Of a stretch of DNA of 12,755 nt, positions 6,617 through 12,755 are shown piece after piece. The position numbers and the translations under genes are program-made. A model generated the notes under the pieces. It was given only the letters and a program-made list of their open reading frames with translations. It was not told the origin of the DNA and did not search any database. Numbering within the stretch: the first letter of the stretch is position 1; every line of letters begins with the position of its first letter. This stretch comes from JBBQER01 sp038320885 (lineage in GTDB: Bacteria; Actinomycetota; Acidimicrobiia; IMCC26256; PALSA-610): contig JBBQER010000106.1 in the NCBI GenBank assembly GCA_038320885.1, forward strand, positions 1 to 12,755, written 5' to 3'.

Positions 6617-8208
6617 CAGAGGGGCGTGTTGCCGTGCTTGCGCGCCGGCAGCTGCTCGCGCTTCGTGCGCAGCATCGAGAGCGCGCTCGAGAGCATCTTC
6701 CGGGTGTCACGTGGATCGATCACGTCGTCCACGTAGCCCCGCTCGGCGGCCTGGTACGGGTTGAGGAAGCGGTCCTCGTACTCGAGCATGAGCTCCGCCC
6801 GGCGGGCCTCCGGATCGGCCGCGACCTCGATCTCGCGCCGGAAGATGATGTTCACGCCACCCGAGGCGCCCATCACCGCGATCTCCGCTGACGCCCACGC
6901 GTAGGCGATGTCGGCGCCGATCGACTTCGAATTCATGACGACGTACGCGCCGCCGTAGCCCTTGCGGGTGATGATCTGCACCCGCGGGACGGTCGCCTCG
7001 CAGTACGCGTAGAGCAGCTTGGCGCCGTGGCGGATGATCCCGCCGTACTCCTGGTCGGTACCGGGGAGGAAGCCGGGAACATCCACGAACGTCACCAGCG
7101 AGATGTTGAACGCGTCGCACGTGCGCACGAATCGCGCCGCTTTCTCCGAGGCGTCGATGTCGAGGCTGCCGGCGAGAACCTGCGGCTGGTTGCCGACGAT
7201 GCCGACCACATGCCCGTCGATACGCGCGAACCCGCACACGATGTTCATCGCCCAGAGCGGGAACACCTCGAAGAAGTCGCCGTCGTCGACGATGTCGGCG
7301 ATCACCTTCTTCATGTCGTACGGCTTGTTGGTCGAATCGGGAACGAGGTCGACGACGTTCTCGCAGGGACGGTCGGCCGGGTCGCTCGCTTCGAAGTGCG
7401 GCGGGTCCTCGAGGTTGTTCGACGGCAGGAACGACATCAGGTAGCGAACCTGCTCGATGCACGACTGCTCGTCGTCGGCGACGAACGTGGCGACGCCCGA
7501 CTTGGTGGCGTGCGTCATCGCACCGCCGAGCTCTTCCTGGGTGACGTCTTCACCGGTGACCGTCTTCACGACGTCGGGGCCGGTGATGAACATGTTCGAC
7601 ACGCCCTTCACCATGAAGATGAAGTCGGTCATCGCGGGCGAGTAGACCGCGCCGCCGGCGCACGGCCCGAGCACCACGCTGATCTGCGGGATCACGCCCG
7701 ACGACTTGACGTTGCGGAGGAAGATGCCGCCGTACGACGCCAGCGACACGACGCCCTCTTGGATGCGGGCGCCACCGCCGTCGTTCAGACCGATGAGCGG
7801 CGCGCCCACGGACTCCGCCAGGTCCATGACCTTGTGGATCTTCTCGGCGTAGACCTCGCCGAGTGCACCACCGAAGATCGTGAAGTCCTGCGAGAACAGG
7901 AACACCTTGCGGCCGTCGATCTCGCCCCAACCGGTGACCACTCCGTCGGTGAGCGGCCGGTTCGCCTCGATGCCGAACCCGTGGGCGCGGTGGCGGGCGA
8001 GCATGTCGAGCTCGACGAAGGTGCCGGGGTCGAGCAGCAGATCGATGCGTTCGCGGGCGGTGAGCTTGCCCCGCTCGTGCTGGCGCCGCACCGACGCTTC
8101 GGGGCCCGCGTGCAGCGCCTCTTCCTTCAGCTTGGCGAGCTGCTCGAGCCGGTCGGACATGGGGCGGGGCGCCGGCGGAAGTTGGGCGCCGCTCGTGTCA
8201 TCAGCCAT
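6616..8208 (-). CDS. accD: Acyl-CoA (propionyl-CoA type) carboxylase beta subunit, carboxyltransferase
   Basis: This 530-residue carboxyltransferase transfers CO2 from carboxybiotin to acyl-CoA; with propionyl-CoA the product is methylmalonyl-CoA. The N-terminal crotonase-like domain has the RERIDLLLDPGTF opening, FGGALGEVYAEK, NDGGGARIQEG and GPCAGGAVYSPA. The C-terminal domain has NQPQVLAGSLD, VDVPGFLPGTDQE, RKGYGGAYVVM, GASGGVNI and the closing YVDDVIDPRDTR. The length equals that of PccB/AccD5 proteins. At the position reported to set acyl specificity in Streptomyces PccB (Asp422; Ile in AccB), this protein has Val423, so acetyl-CoA may also be accepted. The start ATG at 8208 has TAGCCT seven bases upstream and no Shine-Dalgarno. 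It is followed by accE with a one-base overlap. Epimerase and mutase in the window fit a propionyl-CoA route. Confidence 0.93.
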   Translation of the reverse strand: MADDTSGAQLPPAPRPMSDRLEQLAKLKEEALHAGPEASVRRQHERGKLTARERIDLLLDPGTFVELDMLARHRAHGFGIEANRPLTDGVVTGWGEIDGRKVFLFSQDFTIFGGALGEVYAEKIHKVMDLAESVGAPLIGLNDGGGARIQEGVVSLASYGGIFLRNVKSSGVIPQISVVLGPCAGGAVYSPAMTDFIFMVKGVSNMFITGPDVVKTVTGEDVTQEELGGAMTHATKSGVATFVADDEQSCIEQVRYLMSFLPSNNLEDPPHFEASDPADRPCENVVDLVPDSTNKPYDMKKVIADIVDDGDFFEVFPLWAMNIVCGFARIDGHVVGIVGNQPQVLAGSLDIDASEKAARFVRTCDAFNISLVTFVDVPGFLPGTDQEYGGIIRHGAKLLYAYCEATVPRVQIITRKGYGGAYVVMNSKSIGADIAYAWASAEIAVMGASGGVNIIFRREIEVAADPEARRAELMLEYEDRFLNPYQAAERGYVDDVIDPRDTRKMLSSALSMLRTKREQLPARKHGNTPL

Positions 8209-8215
8209 GCGAATG

Positions 8216-8221
8216 AGGCTA
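8216..8221 (-). promoter_or_regulatory. Candidate -10 (TAGCCT) of accD-accE
   Basis: On the minus strand TAGCCT fits TANNNT and ends seven bases before the accD ATG at 8208. No Shine-Dalgarno sequence precedes the ATG, so a leaderless or near-leaderless transcript is likely. The site sits in a 55-base divergent region shared with the lipoprotein gene. Confidence 0.35.
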
Positions 8222-8235
8222 GTAGGAGCTTTGCT

Positions 8236-8255
8236 TCCGGCATCGCTCCGGCATC
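8236..8255. repeat. Tandem 9-bp direct repeat in the accD/lipoprotein divergent promoter region
   Basis: TCCGGCATC occurs at 8236-8244 and again at 8247-8255. The period is 11 bases, about one helical turn, so both copies would face the same side of the DNA. The second copy overlaps the candidate -10 (8252-8257) of the lipoprotein gene. This arrangement could be a regulator binding site, or chance in GC-rich DNA. Confidence 0.35.
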
Positions 8256-8257
8256 AT
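8252..8257 (+). promoter_or_regulatory. Candidate -10 (CATCAT) of the lipoprotein gene
   Basis: CATCAT matches TATAAT at positions 2, 3, 5 and 6 and ends six bases before the GTG at 8264. A loose -35-like TTGCTT lies at 8231-8236, but the 15-base spacing is short. The hexamer overlaps the second copy of the direct repeat at 8236-8255. Confidence 0.3.
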
Positions 8258-8263
8258 GAGCGG

Positions 8264-9388
8264 GTGAAGCTCCGATCCGCAGGTTGGTGCGTCGTAGCGG
8301 TTGCCGTCGTTTGCATCGGCTGCAGCAGCGACCACGCGACCGGCTCCCCGCCGTCCCGCGCGCCCGCGGCATCACCGACCACCTCTGCCTCGTCCACGAC
8401 CACGACCCCGTCCGAACCGAACGGATCGGCGCGGTCCAAATCGCTCTGCGCAGCTCTCAACGCACATCTCGCGGGCGCGACCGCCTCGTCACCGTCGGGC
8501 TCGTTTCAGGGCCACCGGGTCGTGTTTGCCGATCGCGACGTGACCGCTGAGCTCCTCACCGCACACGACGCCTTCTCCCGCCAGCTGTCACCGTTGAACC
8601 GGCAGATTCTCGCGATCTCCGAGGCACCGATCGACAATGCTGCCCTCCACGCGAAGTTGAAGGCGTCAGCCCTCGACTGGACACCGAGCGAGATCCAAGC
8701 TCTACGAAGGTCGCTCAGGCAGGCCGACCAGGCCGCAACGGCTGCGCACGTCATCTACCGACTGCCGCCGACGATCCACCTGGCGAAGGAATCCGCCGCC
8801 ATCTATTCCGGCAGTCCCTACACGCGCTGCTCGGCCGTGTTTCTTCCCGCCCCTCCAACAGCTGCAGTTCTGATCCACGAGCTGTACCACGTCATGAGCA
8901 GATACAACCCGGAGATCCGTGCGGCGCTGTACGCACTCGTCGGCTATCGACCGTGCCGCGTGAGCTTGTCCTCCCTGGGCGCCGACCTCGAGAACATCGT
9001 GATCACGAACCCCGATACCGACGCGTTCGGCGAGACCTGCATCACGCTTCCCGAGGCGGGCAAGCCGGTCACCTACGTGCCGCTTCTGATCGGCAACGGT
9101 CGCTACGACGGAACCCTGGACGGTTGGAACAGCATCCTCGACCCGATCCTCGTCGTAGTCCACGGGAATCGAGTCGTCGTGATCAACGGCAAGACCGAGT
9201 ACCGCGAGATGATGTCGGCTGACTACCTACGGGCGGTCGGGTCGAACGGCAGCACTGAACCGTTCCATCCCGAAGAGCTCATTGCACGCAATCTTCAACA
9301 GGCACTCACGCCCGACTCGCAAGCCGCGGGCGACTTCCCCAACCTTCAGCTTCTCCGCACGGTCAGAGAGAAGTTCGCGTCCCTCTAA
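8264..9388 (+). CDS. Putative secreted lipoprotein with HExxH metallopeptidase motif
   Basis: This 374-residue protein begins with a short signal peptide (KLR, then hydrophobic 9-19) ending in CIGC. Cys20 is a probable lipidation site, although Cys at -3 is atypical for a lipobox. A Ser/Thr/Pro-rich, low-complexity linker follows (about 21-58), as in surface-anchored proteins. The globular part contains VLIHELYHVMSR (H205, E206, H209), a zinc-peptidase HExxH motif. E243 (DLEN) and E257 (GETC) are candidate third ligands. Cysteines at 62, 189, 231 and 259 could form two disulfides outside the membrane. I do not recognise a named family and the substrate is unknown. The GTG at 8264 is chosen because the signal peptide starts there and CATCAT lies six bases upstream; the frame upstream is antisense to accD. 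Confidence 0.75.
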   Translation: MKLRSAGWCVVAVAVVCIGCSSDHATGSPPSRAPAASPTTSASSTTTTPSEPNGSARSKSLCAALNAHLAGATASSPSGSFQGHRVVFADRDVTAELLTAHDAFSRQLSPLNRQILAISEAPIDNAALHAKLKASALDWTPSEIQALRRSLRQADQAATAAHVIYRLPPTIHLAKESAAIYSGSPYTRCSAVFLPAPPTAAVLIHELYHVMSRYNPEIRAALYALVGYRPCRVSLSSLGADLENIVITNPDTDAFGETCITLPEAGKPVTYVPLLIGNGRYDGTLDGWNSILDPILVVVHGNRVVVINGKTEYREMMSADYLRAVGSNGSTEPFHPEELIARNLQQALTPDSQAAGDFPNLQLLRTVREKFASL

Positions 9389-9416
9389 CACCGCGTCGAT
9401 CCGAACGTTGTCTCCC

Positions 9417-9422
9417 TATGCT
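9417..9422 (+). promoter_or_regulatory. Candidate -10 (TATGCT) of the phosphotransferase gene
   Basis: TATGCT fits TANNNT and ends six bases before the ATG at 9429 in the 40-base gap after the lipoprotein stop. No Shine-Dalgarno is present. This is the best match among the leaderless-type promoters in the window. No convincing -35 was found. Confidence 0.45.
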
Positions 9423-9428
9423 TCGCGG

Positions 9429-10415
9429 ATGCGGACCCGGCCCGAGGACCTCCCGGACGCGGTCTTGCTCGGCGCGCTCTTCGATGACTGGGACCTCGAT
9501 GTCGTGGCGCTGGACTACCTACCGGTCGGCTTCGGGAGCCATCACTGGTGCGCGACCGACGGCAGCGGTGGTCGATGGTTCGTCACGGTCGATGATCTCG
9601 ACGCGAAGCGCACGTCGACTGACGAGCTACCGGAGACCAAGTTCGAACGGCTTCGAATGGCGCTGGCCACCGCCCGGGCCGTGAGAGAGGCCGGATCCGC
9701 CTTCGTCGTCTCGCCGATACCGACTCGTGACGGCGCCGTCGTGCGCAGCGTCTCGACGCGATTCGCGCTCGCGCTGTACCCGTACGTCGACGGTCAATCG
9801 CGGTCAGGTGGATACGAGTCGGCCTCCGATCGCCTGGCCGTGCTCGACCTGATCGTGAGCCTTCACGCCTCGTCCGACCCACTCACACGCGATGCGTCAG
9901 TGGACGACTTCGTCATCGCGGCGCGCGACGAATTGATGCGCGCGCTCGGCGACCGGGCCGAGCCCTGGGACCAGGGCCCGTATTCGGAGCGAGCGCGCGT
10001 ACTGCTCGCCCGTCGCGCGGCGGAGGTCACCCGGCGCCTCGCGCAGTACGACCGGCTCGCGGACGAGGCCCGGCAGCAACCTTCCCGAATGGTGTTGACG
10101 CACGGCGAACCGCACATCCAAAACGTCATCTTCACCGCGACCGGGCCGATGCTCGTCGACTGGGACACCACGATGGTCGCGCCGCCCGAGCGCGACCTTT
10201 GGATGCTCGAAGCGGGCGACGGTGAGGTCATCGCGAGCTACACGAAGGTGACCAGTACGCCGGTGCTGCCGTCGATGCTCGACCTGTACCGCCTCCGGTG
10301 GGACCTCACGGAGGTGGCTATCTATACCGCGCTCTTCCGGCAGCCTCACACCGACGACGCCGACGCCCGCGAGTCGTGGAAGGACCTGAACTCCTATTTG
10401 GGTGTCGCGCCGTAA
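9429..10415 (+). CDS. Aminoglycoside/spectinomycin phosphotransferase-like kinase (APH fold)
   Basis: This 328-residue protein has the APH/choline-kinase fold. The N-lobe (about 1-110) includes LPVGFGSHHW, resembling a nucleotide-binding loop, and FVTVDDLD. The catalytic loop is LTHGEPHIQN (H225, E227, N232) and the metal-binding segment is VDWD (D244, D246). Glu227 stands where APH enzymes usually have the catalytic Asp of HGDxxxxN. I believe HGEPH occurs in a group of actinobacterial spectinomycin-phosphotransferase-like proteins, but substrate and activity are unproven; antibiotic resistance should not be assumed. Start: the ATG at 9429 has TATGCT six bases upstream, and the frame upstream runs over the lipoprotein end. 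The 3' end overlaps the convergent Coq4-like gene by 22 bases. Confidence 0.82.
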   Translation: MRTRPEDLPDAVLLGALFDDWDLDVVALDYLPVGFGSHHWCATDGSGGRWFVTVDDLDAKRTSTDELPETKFERLRMALATARAVREAGSAFVVSPIPTRDGAVVRSVSTRFALALYPYVDGQSRSGGYESASDRLAVLDLIVSLHASSDPLTRDASVDDFVIAARDELMRALGDRAEPWDQGPYSERARVLLARRAAEVTRRLAQYDRLADEARQQPSRMVLTHGEPHIQNVIFTATGPMLVDWDTTMVAPPERDLWMLEAGDGEVIASYTKVTSTPVLPSMLDLYRLRWDLTEVAIYTALFRQPHTDDADARESWKDLNSYLGVAP

Positions 10416-11536
10416 GAGTCGTAGACGCGACCCTCCGCCTCCGCCTTTCGCCGTCCGGCCTCGTACTGGTACGGAGAGATGCCGCCGGCTTCCCACGGCC
10501 CGACCGAACCGGCTTCGAGCGCGGCGTCCGACTTCGGGACGAGACCCAACTCCGCTCGGACGTCGTCGATGGGGAGATGCGCACGCTCGAACCAGTCGAT
10601 GCGCAGGAGGTCGGGGCCGCCCGCGTGCCCGCCGACCAACGCTCCGCGCCGCAGCGCGTCGGCGAGACGCACGGCCATGCCTTCGTGCGACAGGTGACCG
10701 CGGTCGTACTCGAACAAGCCCGCACCCGTCGCCAGGTACCCGGTCTCGAACAGGCTGATCACCATCGCCAGCAACGAGAAGGCGCGCGGATCGTCGTTGG
10801 CACGCGAGATGAACCCGAATACCTCGAGCTCGGCCTCGACCGTGGAGCCGTAGTGCCCGAGCACGTGCATCCAATCATGCTGCGCGAGCAGGGGCGGCGC
10901 GCTTCCCGGCCGCCCGGGGAACTCGAAGCCGCGCGCGTCGTAGAACTGCAGGACGGCACGTCCTAGCGTGCCCTCCTTCAGGTCGCGCAGCTGCTCCCAC
11001 CGGCGCGCGAGCTCCGGGTCACTGGAACACTGCTCCCAAGCTTCCGAGAGCGCGCCCGACGTGTGCAGCGCTTCGGTGTGATCGGCGTCCCACGTCTCCA
11101 TGTACCCGCTGCGCTGGAAGTCGACCAGCGCGAGGCCCAGGCTCCCGCGCGAGTACTTCTGCGCGATACGAAGCATCGCGTCGTCGGCGTTCAGCTCACG
11201 GGCGTACGACTCGACGCGTGCGACGACTTCCTCCGGGAGGGGATTCAGCACCAGCGCGCACAGGAGCATGAAGTCCAACATGCGGGCGCGGAAACCCGCG
11301 TCCCGATCGGCGAGCGCGCGGGCGAACTGCTGCGCGTCGAGCCGGGGAACGGTCCGGCCCGGCACCACGAATCCGGTCATGGCGTCGGTGACGGCCTCGA
11401 TGAGCATTCGTTGCAAGCTCGTGAGCTCGCCACCCGGCGCGACCGCCGCTGCGACACCACCCGCGATCACGCGGGCTGCGGCGGCGTCGGGCGGCGTCAG
11501 CTTGGTGGCAGCCGGGCTGGGGAGGGGAACGGGCAT
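10394..11536 (-). CDS. Coq4-like protein with N-terminal helical domain
   Basis: This 380-residue protein resembles the Coq4 family in its second half: EGTLGRAVLQFYDARGF (188-204), then HDWMH (220-224) and Glu236. The last two give the HDxxH-x11-E metal motif of Coq4, a ubiquinone-biosynthesis factor recently implicated in ring decarboxylation. The N-terminal about 180 residues are mostly helical; the stretch from LQRMLIEAV (41) resembles TerB-like proteins, tentatively. No signal peptide is visible, but residues 20-34 are Ala/Val/Gly-rich. It follows epi by 30 bases on the same strand, probably as last gene of a ccr-epi unit. Actinobacteria normally use menaquinone, so a ubiquinone role is unlikely and the substrate is unknown. 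The ATG at 11536 lacks a clear ribosome binding site. The 3' end overlaps the phosphotransferase gene. Confidence 0.78.
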   Translation of the reverse strand: MPVPLPSPAATKLTPPDAAAARVIAGGVAAAVAPGGELTSLQRMLIEAVTDAMTGFVVPGRTVPRLDAQQFARALADRDAGFRARMLDFMLLCALVLNPLPEEVVARVESYARELNADDAMLRIAQKYSRGSLGLALVDFQRSGYMETWDADHTEALHTSGALSEAWEQCSSDPELARRWEQLRDLKEGTLGRAVLQFYDARGFEFPGRPGSAPPLLAQHDWMHVLGHYGSTVEAELEVFGFISRANDDPRAFSLLAMVISLFETGYLATGAGLFEYDRGHLSHEGMAVRLADALRRGALVGGHAGGPDLLRIDWFERAHLPIDDVRAELGLVPKSDAALEAGSVGPWEAGGISPYQYEAGRRKAEAEGRVYDSYGATPK

Positions 11537-11566
11537 AGCAACGTCGAACCGTGCCGCGGCCGGGTT

Positions 11567-11968
11567 CTATTCCTGGACGAGCTCGATCAGCGTGCCGAAC
11601 GCGGTCTTGGGGTGCACGAACGCGACGGTGGTTCCCCGGCTGCCCGGACGCGGTACCTCGTCGATCACGCGATGACCGTTGGCTTTCACCGCGGCCAGGG
11701 CGACGGCGCAGTCGTCGACCCGGTATCCCACGTGGTGAATGCCTTCACCCTTCGTTTCGAGATACTTGGCGACCGTCGAGTCGGGCCGGCTCGGCGTGAG
11801 GAGCTGGATGTAGGAGTCGGCGACCTTCAAGAGCACTTCTTCGACGCCGTCCTTCTCGACAATCTCGCGTTGCTCGACCTCACAGCCGAACGTGGTTCGG
11901 TAGTAATCGATCGCGGCTTCGAGGTCGCGTACGGCAATGGCGACGTGATCGATCTCGGTGAGCAACAT
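11567..11968 (-). CDS. epi: Methylmalonyl-CoA / ethylmalonyl-CoA epimerase
   Basis: This 133-residue member of the glyoxalase/VOC superfamily interconverts the (S) and (R) forms of methylmalonyl-CoA and ethylmalonyl-CoA for the mutases. The paired beta-alpha-beta modules and all four expected metal ligands are visible: His8 (EIDHVAIAV), Gln55 (SYIQLLTP), His79 (GIHHVGYRV) and Glu129 (GTLIELVQE). The length is typical of bacterial epimerases. The ATG at 11968 shares one base with the ccr stop (TGATG on the minus strand), indicating coupled translation. The frame stays open upstream over ccr, but that part is Arg/Pro-rich shadow. Pairing with ccr supports ethylmalonyl-CoA as one physiological substrate, and accD in the window supports methylmalonyl-CoA as another. 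Confidence 0.93.
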   Translation of the reverse strand: MLLTEIDHVAIAVRDLEAAIDYYRTTFGCEVEQREIVEKDGVEEVLLKVADSYIQLLTPSRPDSTVAKYLETKGEGIHHVGYRVDDCAVALAAVKANGHRVIDEVPRPGSRGTTVAFVHPKTAFGTLIELVQE

Positions 11969-12755
11969 CAGGCGTACCGCCGGAAGAGCGTGATCTGGTC
12001 GAGGTGCTGCGCGCGGGTTTCGTCGTCGGTGACGCCGAGGCCGCCTTCCGGCGCCAGGCACAACACGCCGACCTTGCCCTCGGCGAGGTTGCGGTGCACC
12101 TGGTACGCCGCCTCGCCGGTGTCGTCAAGTGAGTACACCTTCGAAAGCGTCGGATGAACCCGCGCTTCGCACACCATGCGGTTCGCCTCCCACGCCTCGC
12201 GGTAATTCGCGAAGTGACATCCCTTGAGCGTCTTGAGGTTCATCCAGAGGTAGCGGTTGTCGTACTCGATCTTGAACCCCGATGTCGCCGCGCACGTGAT
12301 GACCATGCCTCCGCGCTTGGCGACGAAGACCGACGCACCCATCGTCGACCGGCCCGGGTGCTCGAACACGATGTCGACGTCACGGCCGATCAAGCTGCGG
12401 ATCTTCTTTCCGAACCGCAGCCACTCCGCCGGATCCTGCTCGGTCTCGTCGGCGTTCCAGAACTGGTAGTTCTCGGCCCGCCGGTCGATCACCGCGTTGC
12501 ACCCGAGCTCACGCAACAGGTCGGCGCGCTTCTCCGACGACACGACACCCACCGGCGTTCCGCCGCCGTTCTTCACGTACTGCACCGCGTACGCGCCGAT
12601 GCCTCCCGTCGCGCCCCACACCAACACTCCTTGGCCCTGGGTCATCTGCGAGCCGTTCGGGCTCACGATCATGCGGTAGCTGGTGGAGTTGCACAGCGCG
12701 TTGCAGGCCGACTCCTCCCACGTGAGGTGCGCGGGCTTCGGCATGAGTTGGTTGG
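11968..12755 (-). CDS. ccr: Crotonyl-CoA carboxylase/reductase, C-terminal part (N-terminus beyond the right edge)
   Basis: About 262 C-terminal residues are present and the frame stays open through base 12755; the internal Met in MPKPAHLTWEES is not the start. Ccr uses NADPH to reduce and carboxylate crotonyl-CoA to ethylmalonyl-CoA, the committing step of the ethylmalonyl-CoA pathway. Visible features are the MDR-superfamily nucleotide-binding motif GATGGIGAYAVQ, VVSSEKRADLLRELGC, IDRR, IVFEHPGRSTMGASVFV, GGMVITCAATSG, NRYLWMNLKTLKGCHFAN and the tail GLGVTDDETRAQHLD. FEHPG and xHFAN separate Ccr from ordinary quinone reductases. The His of xHFAN lies about 82 residues from the end and probably corresponds to the CO2-binding His365 described in Kitasatospora. 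It leads epi with a one-base overlap. Confidence 0.93.
   Translation of the reverse strand, partial: NQLMPKPAHLTWEESACNALCNSTSYRMIVSPNGSQMTQGQGVLVWGATGGIGAYAVQYVKNGGGTPVGVVSSEKRADLLRELGCNAVIDRRAENYQFWNADETEQDPAEWLRFGKKIRSLIGRDVDIVFEHPGRSTMGASVFVAKRGGMVITCAATSGFKIEYDNRYLWMNLKTLKGCHFANYREAWEANRMVCEARVHPTLSKVYSLDDTGEAAYQVHRNLAEGKVGVLCLAPEGGLGVTDDETRAQHLDQITLFRRYA

Noticed and set aside
7027..8259. 410-codon open frame on the plus strand opposite accD
   Set aside because: Antisense shadow: the translation is dominated by Arg, Asp, Val and His with no recognisable motif, while accD on the other strand is conserved throughout. The similar frames at 3517-4575, 4572-5831, 9897-10874 (-) and 11063-12157 were rejected for the same reason.
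9282..9428. Upstream ATG at 9282 for the phosphotransferase
   Set aside because: The added 49 residues overlap the lipoprotein C-terminus and look like shadow sequence; the ATG at 9429 begins a family-like N-terminus and has a TATGCT promoter element.
9429..10415. Calling the APH-fold gene an antibiotic-resistance determinant
   Set aside because: The kinase fold is clear, but the substrate is not; there is no resistance context such as mobile elements or an antibiotic cluster, and the catalytic loop is atypical.
1..12755. Mobile element, phage, CRISPR or defence-system origin for the interleaved genes
   Set aside because: No transposase, integrase, direct-repeat array, tRNA attachment site or terminal repeats were found, and base composition looks uniform along the window.

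Overview
The window is GC-rich, densely coding bacterial DNA with short gaps between genes, frequent GTG starts and one- to four-base stop/start overlaps. The gene content points to an actinobacterium: a single-chain MeaA-type mutase, an acyl-CoA carboxylase with a small epsilon subunit, and a crotonyl-CoA carboxylase/reductase with an actinobacterial-type C-terminal tail. I cannot place it below phylum from sequence alone; an Acidimicrobiia-like lineage is a guess.

Layout, left to right. (1) + strand, 1-2886: the end of a 3-hydroxybutyryl-CoA dehydrogenase, ethylmalonyl-CoA mutase (ecm/meaA), and a membrane-anchored degenerate GGDEF protein coupled to ecm by an ATGA overlap. (2) - strand, 5798 down to 2940: a probable three-gene operon of metallophosphoesterase, family III CoA-transferase and small alpha/beta-hydrolase. 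(3) + strand, 5828-6325: a DinB/DUF664 protein, divergent from that operon. (4) - strand, 8208 down to 6389: acyl-CoA (propionyl-CoA type) carboxylase beta subunit and its epsilon subunit. A 13-bp inverted repeat separates the convergent DinB and epsilon genes. (5) + strand, 8264-10415: a putative lipoprotein metallopeptidase (HELYH motif) and an APH-fold phosphotransferase. (6) - strand, 12755 down to 10394: the C-terminal part of crotonyl-CoA carboxylase/reductase, methylmalonyl/ethylmalonyl-CoA epimerase, and a Coq4-like protein.

The unifying theme is the ethylmalonyl-CoA (EMC) pathway plus propionyl-CoA carboxylation. Hbd acts on the C4 3-hydroxyacyl-CoA intermediate. Ccr reductively carboxylates crotonyl-CoA to ethylmalonyl-CoA, Epi epimerises ethylmalonyl- and methylmalonyl-CoA, and Ecm gives methylsuccinyl-CoA. 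AccD/AccE carboxylate propionyl-CoA to methylmalonyl-CoA, which enters central metabolism through the same epimerase. The later EMC steps (methylsuccinyl-CoA dehydrogenase, mesaconyl-CoA hydratase, malyl-CoA lyase) are not in the window. Three transcription blocks on both strands carry these steps, interleaved with genes of unclear role: degenerate GGDEF, CoA-transferase operon, HExxH lipoprotein and Coq4-like protein.

A recurring feature is that six of six genes that appear to begin a transcription unit have a TANNNT-like hexamer ending six or seven bases before a start codon and lack a well-placed Shine-Dalgarno sequence. This is the layout expected for leaderless mRNAs. I found no tRNA, rRNA, CRISPR array, insertion sequence, phage gene or riboswitch, and no gene-free stretch above about 70 bases. 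Known EMC genes explain about half the window. I found no clearly new defence or mobile system; the most novel-looking items are the uncharacterised partners of the EMC genes.
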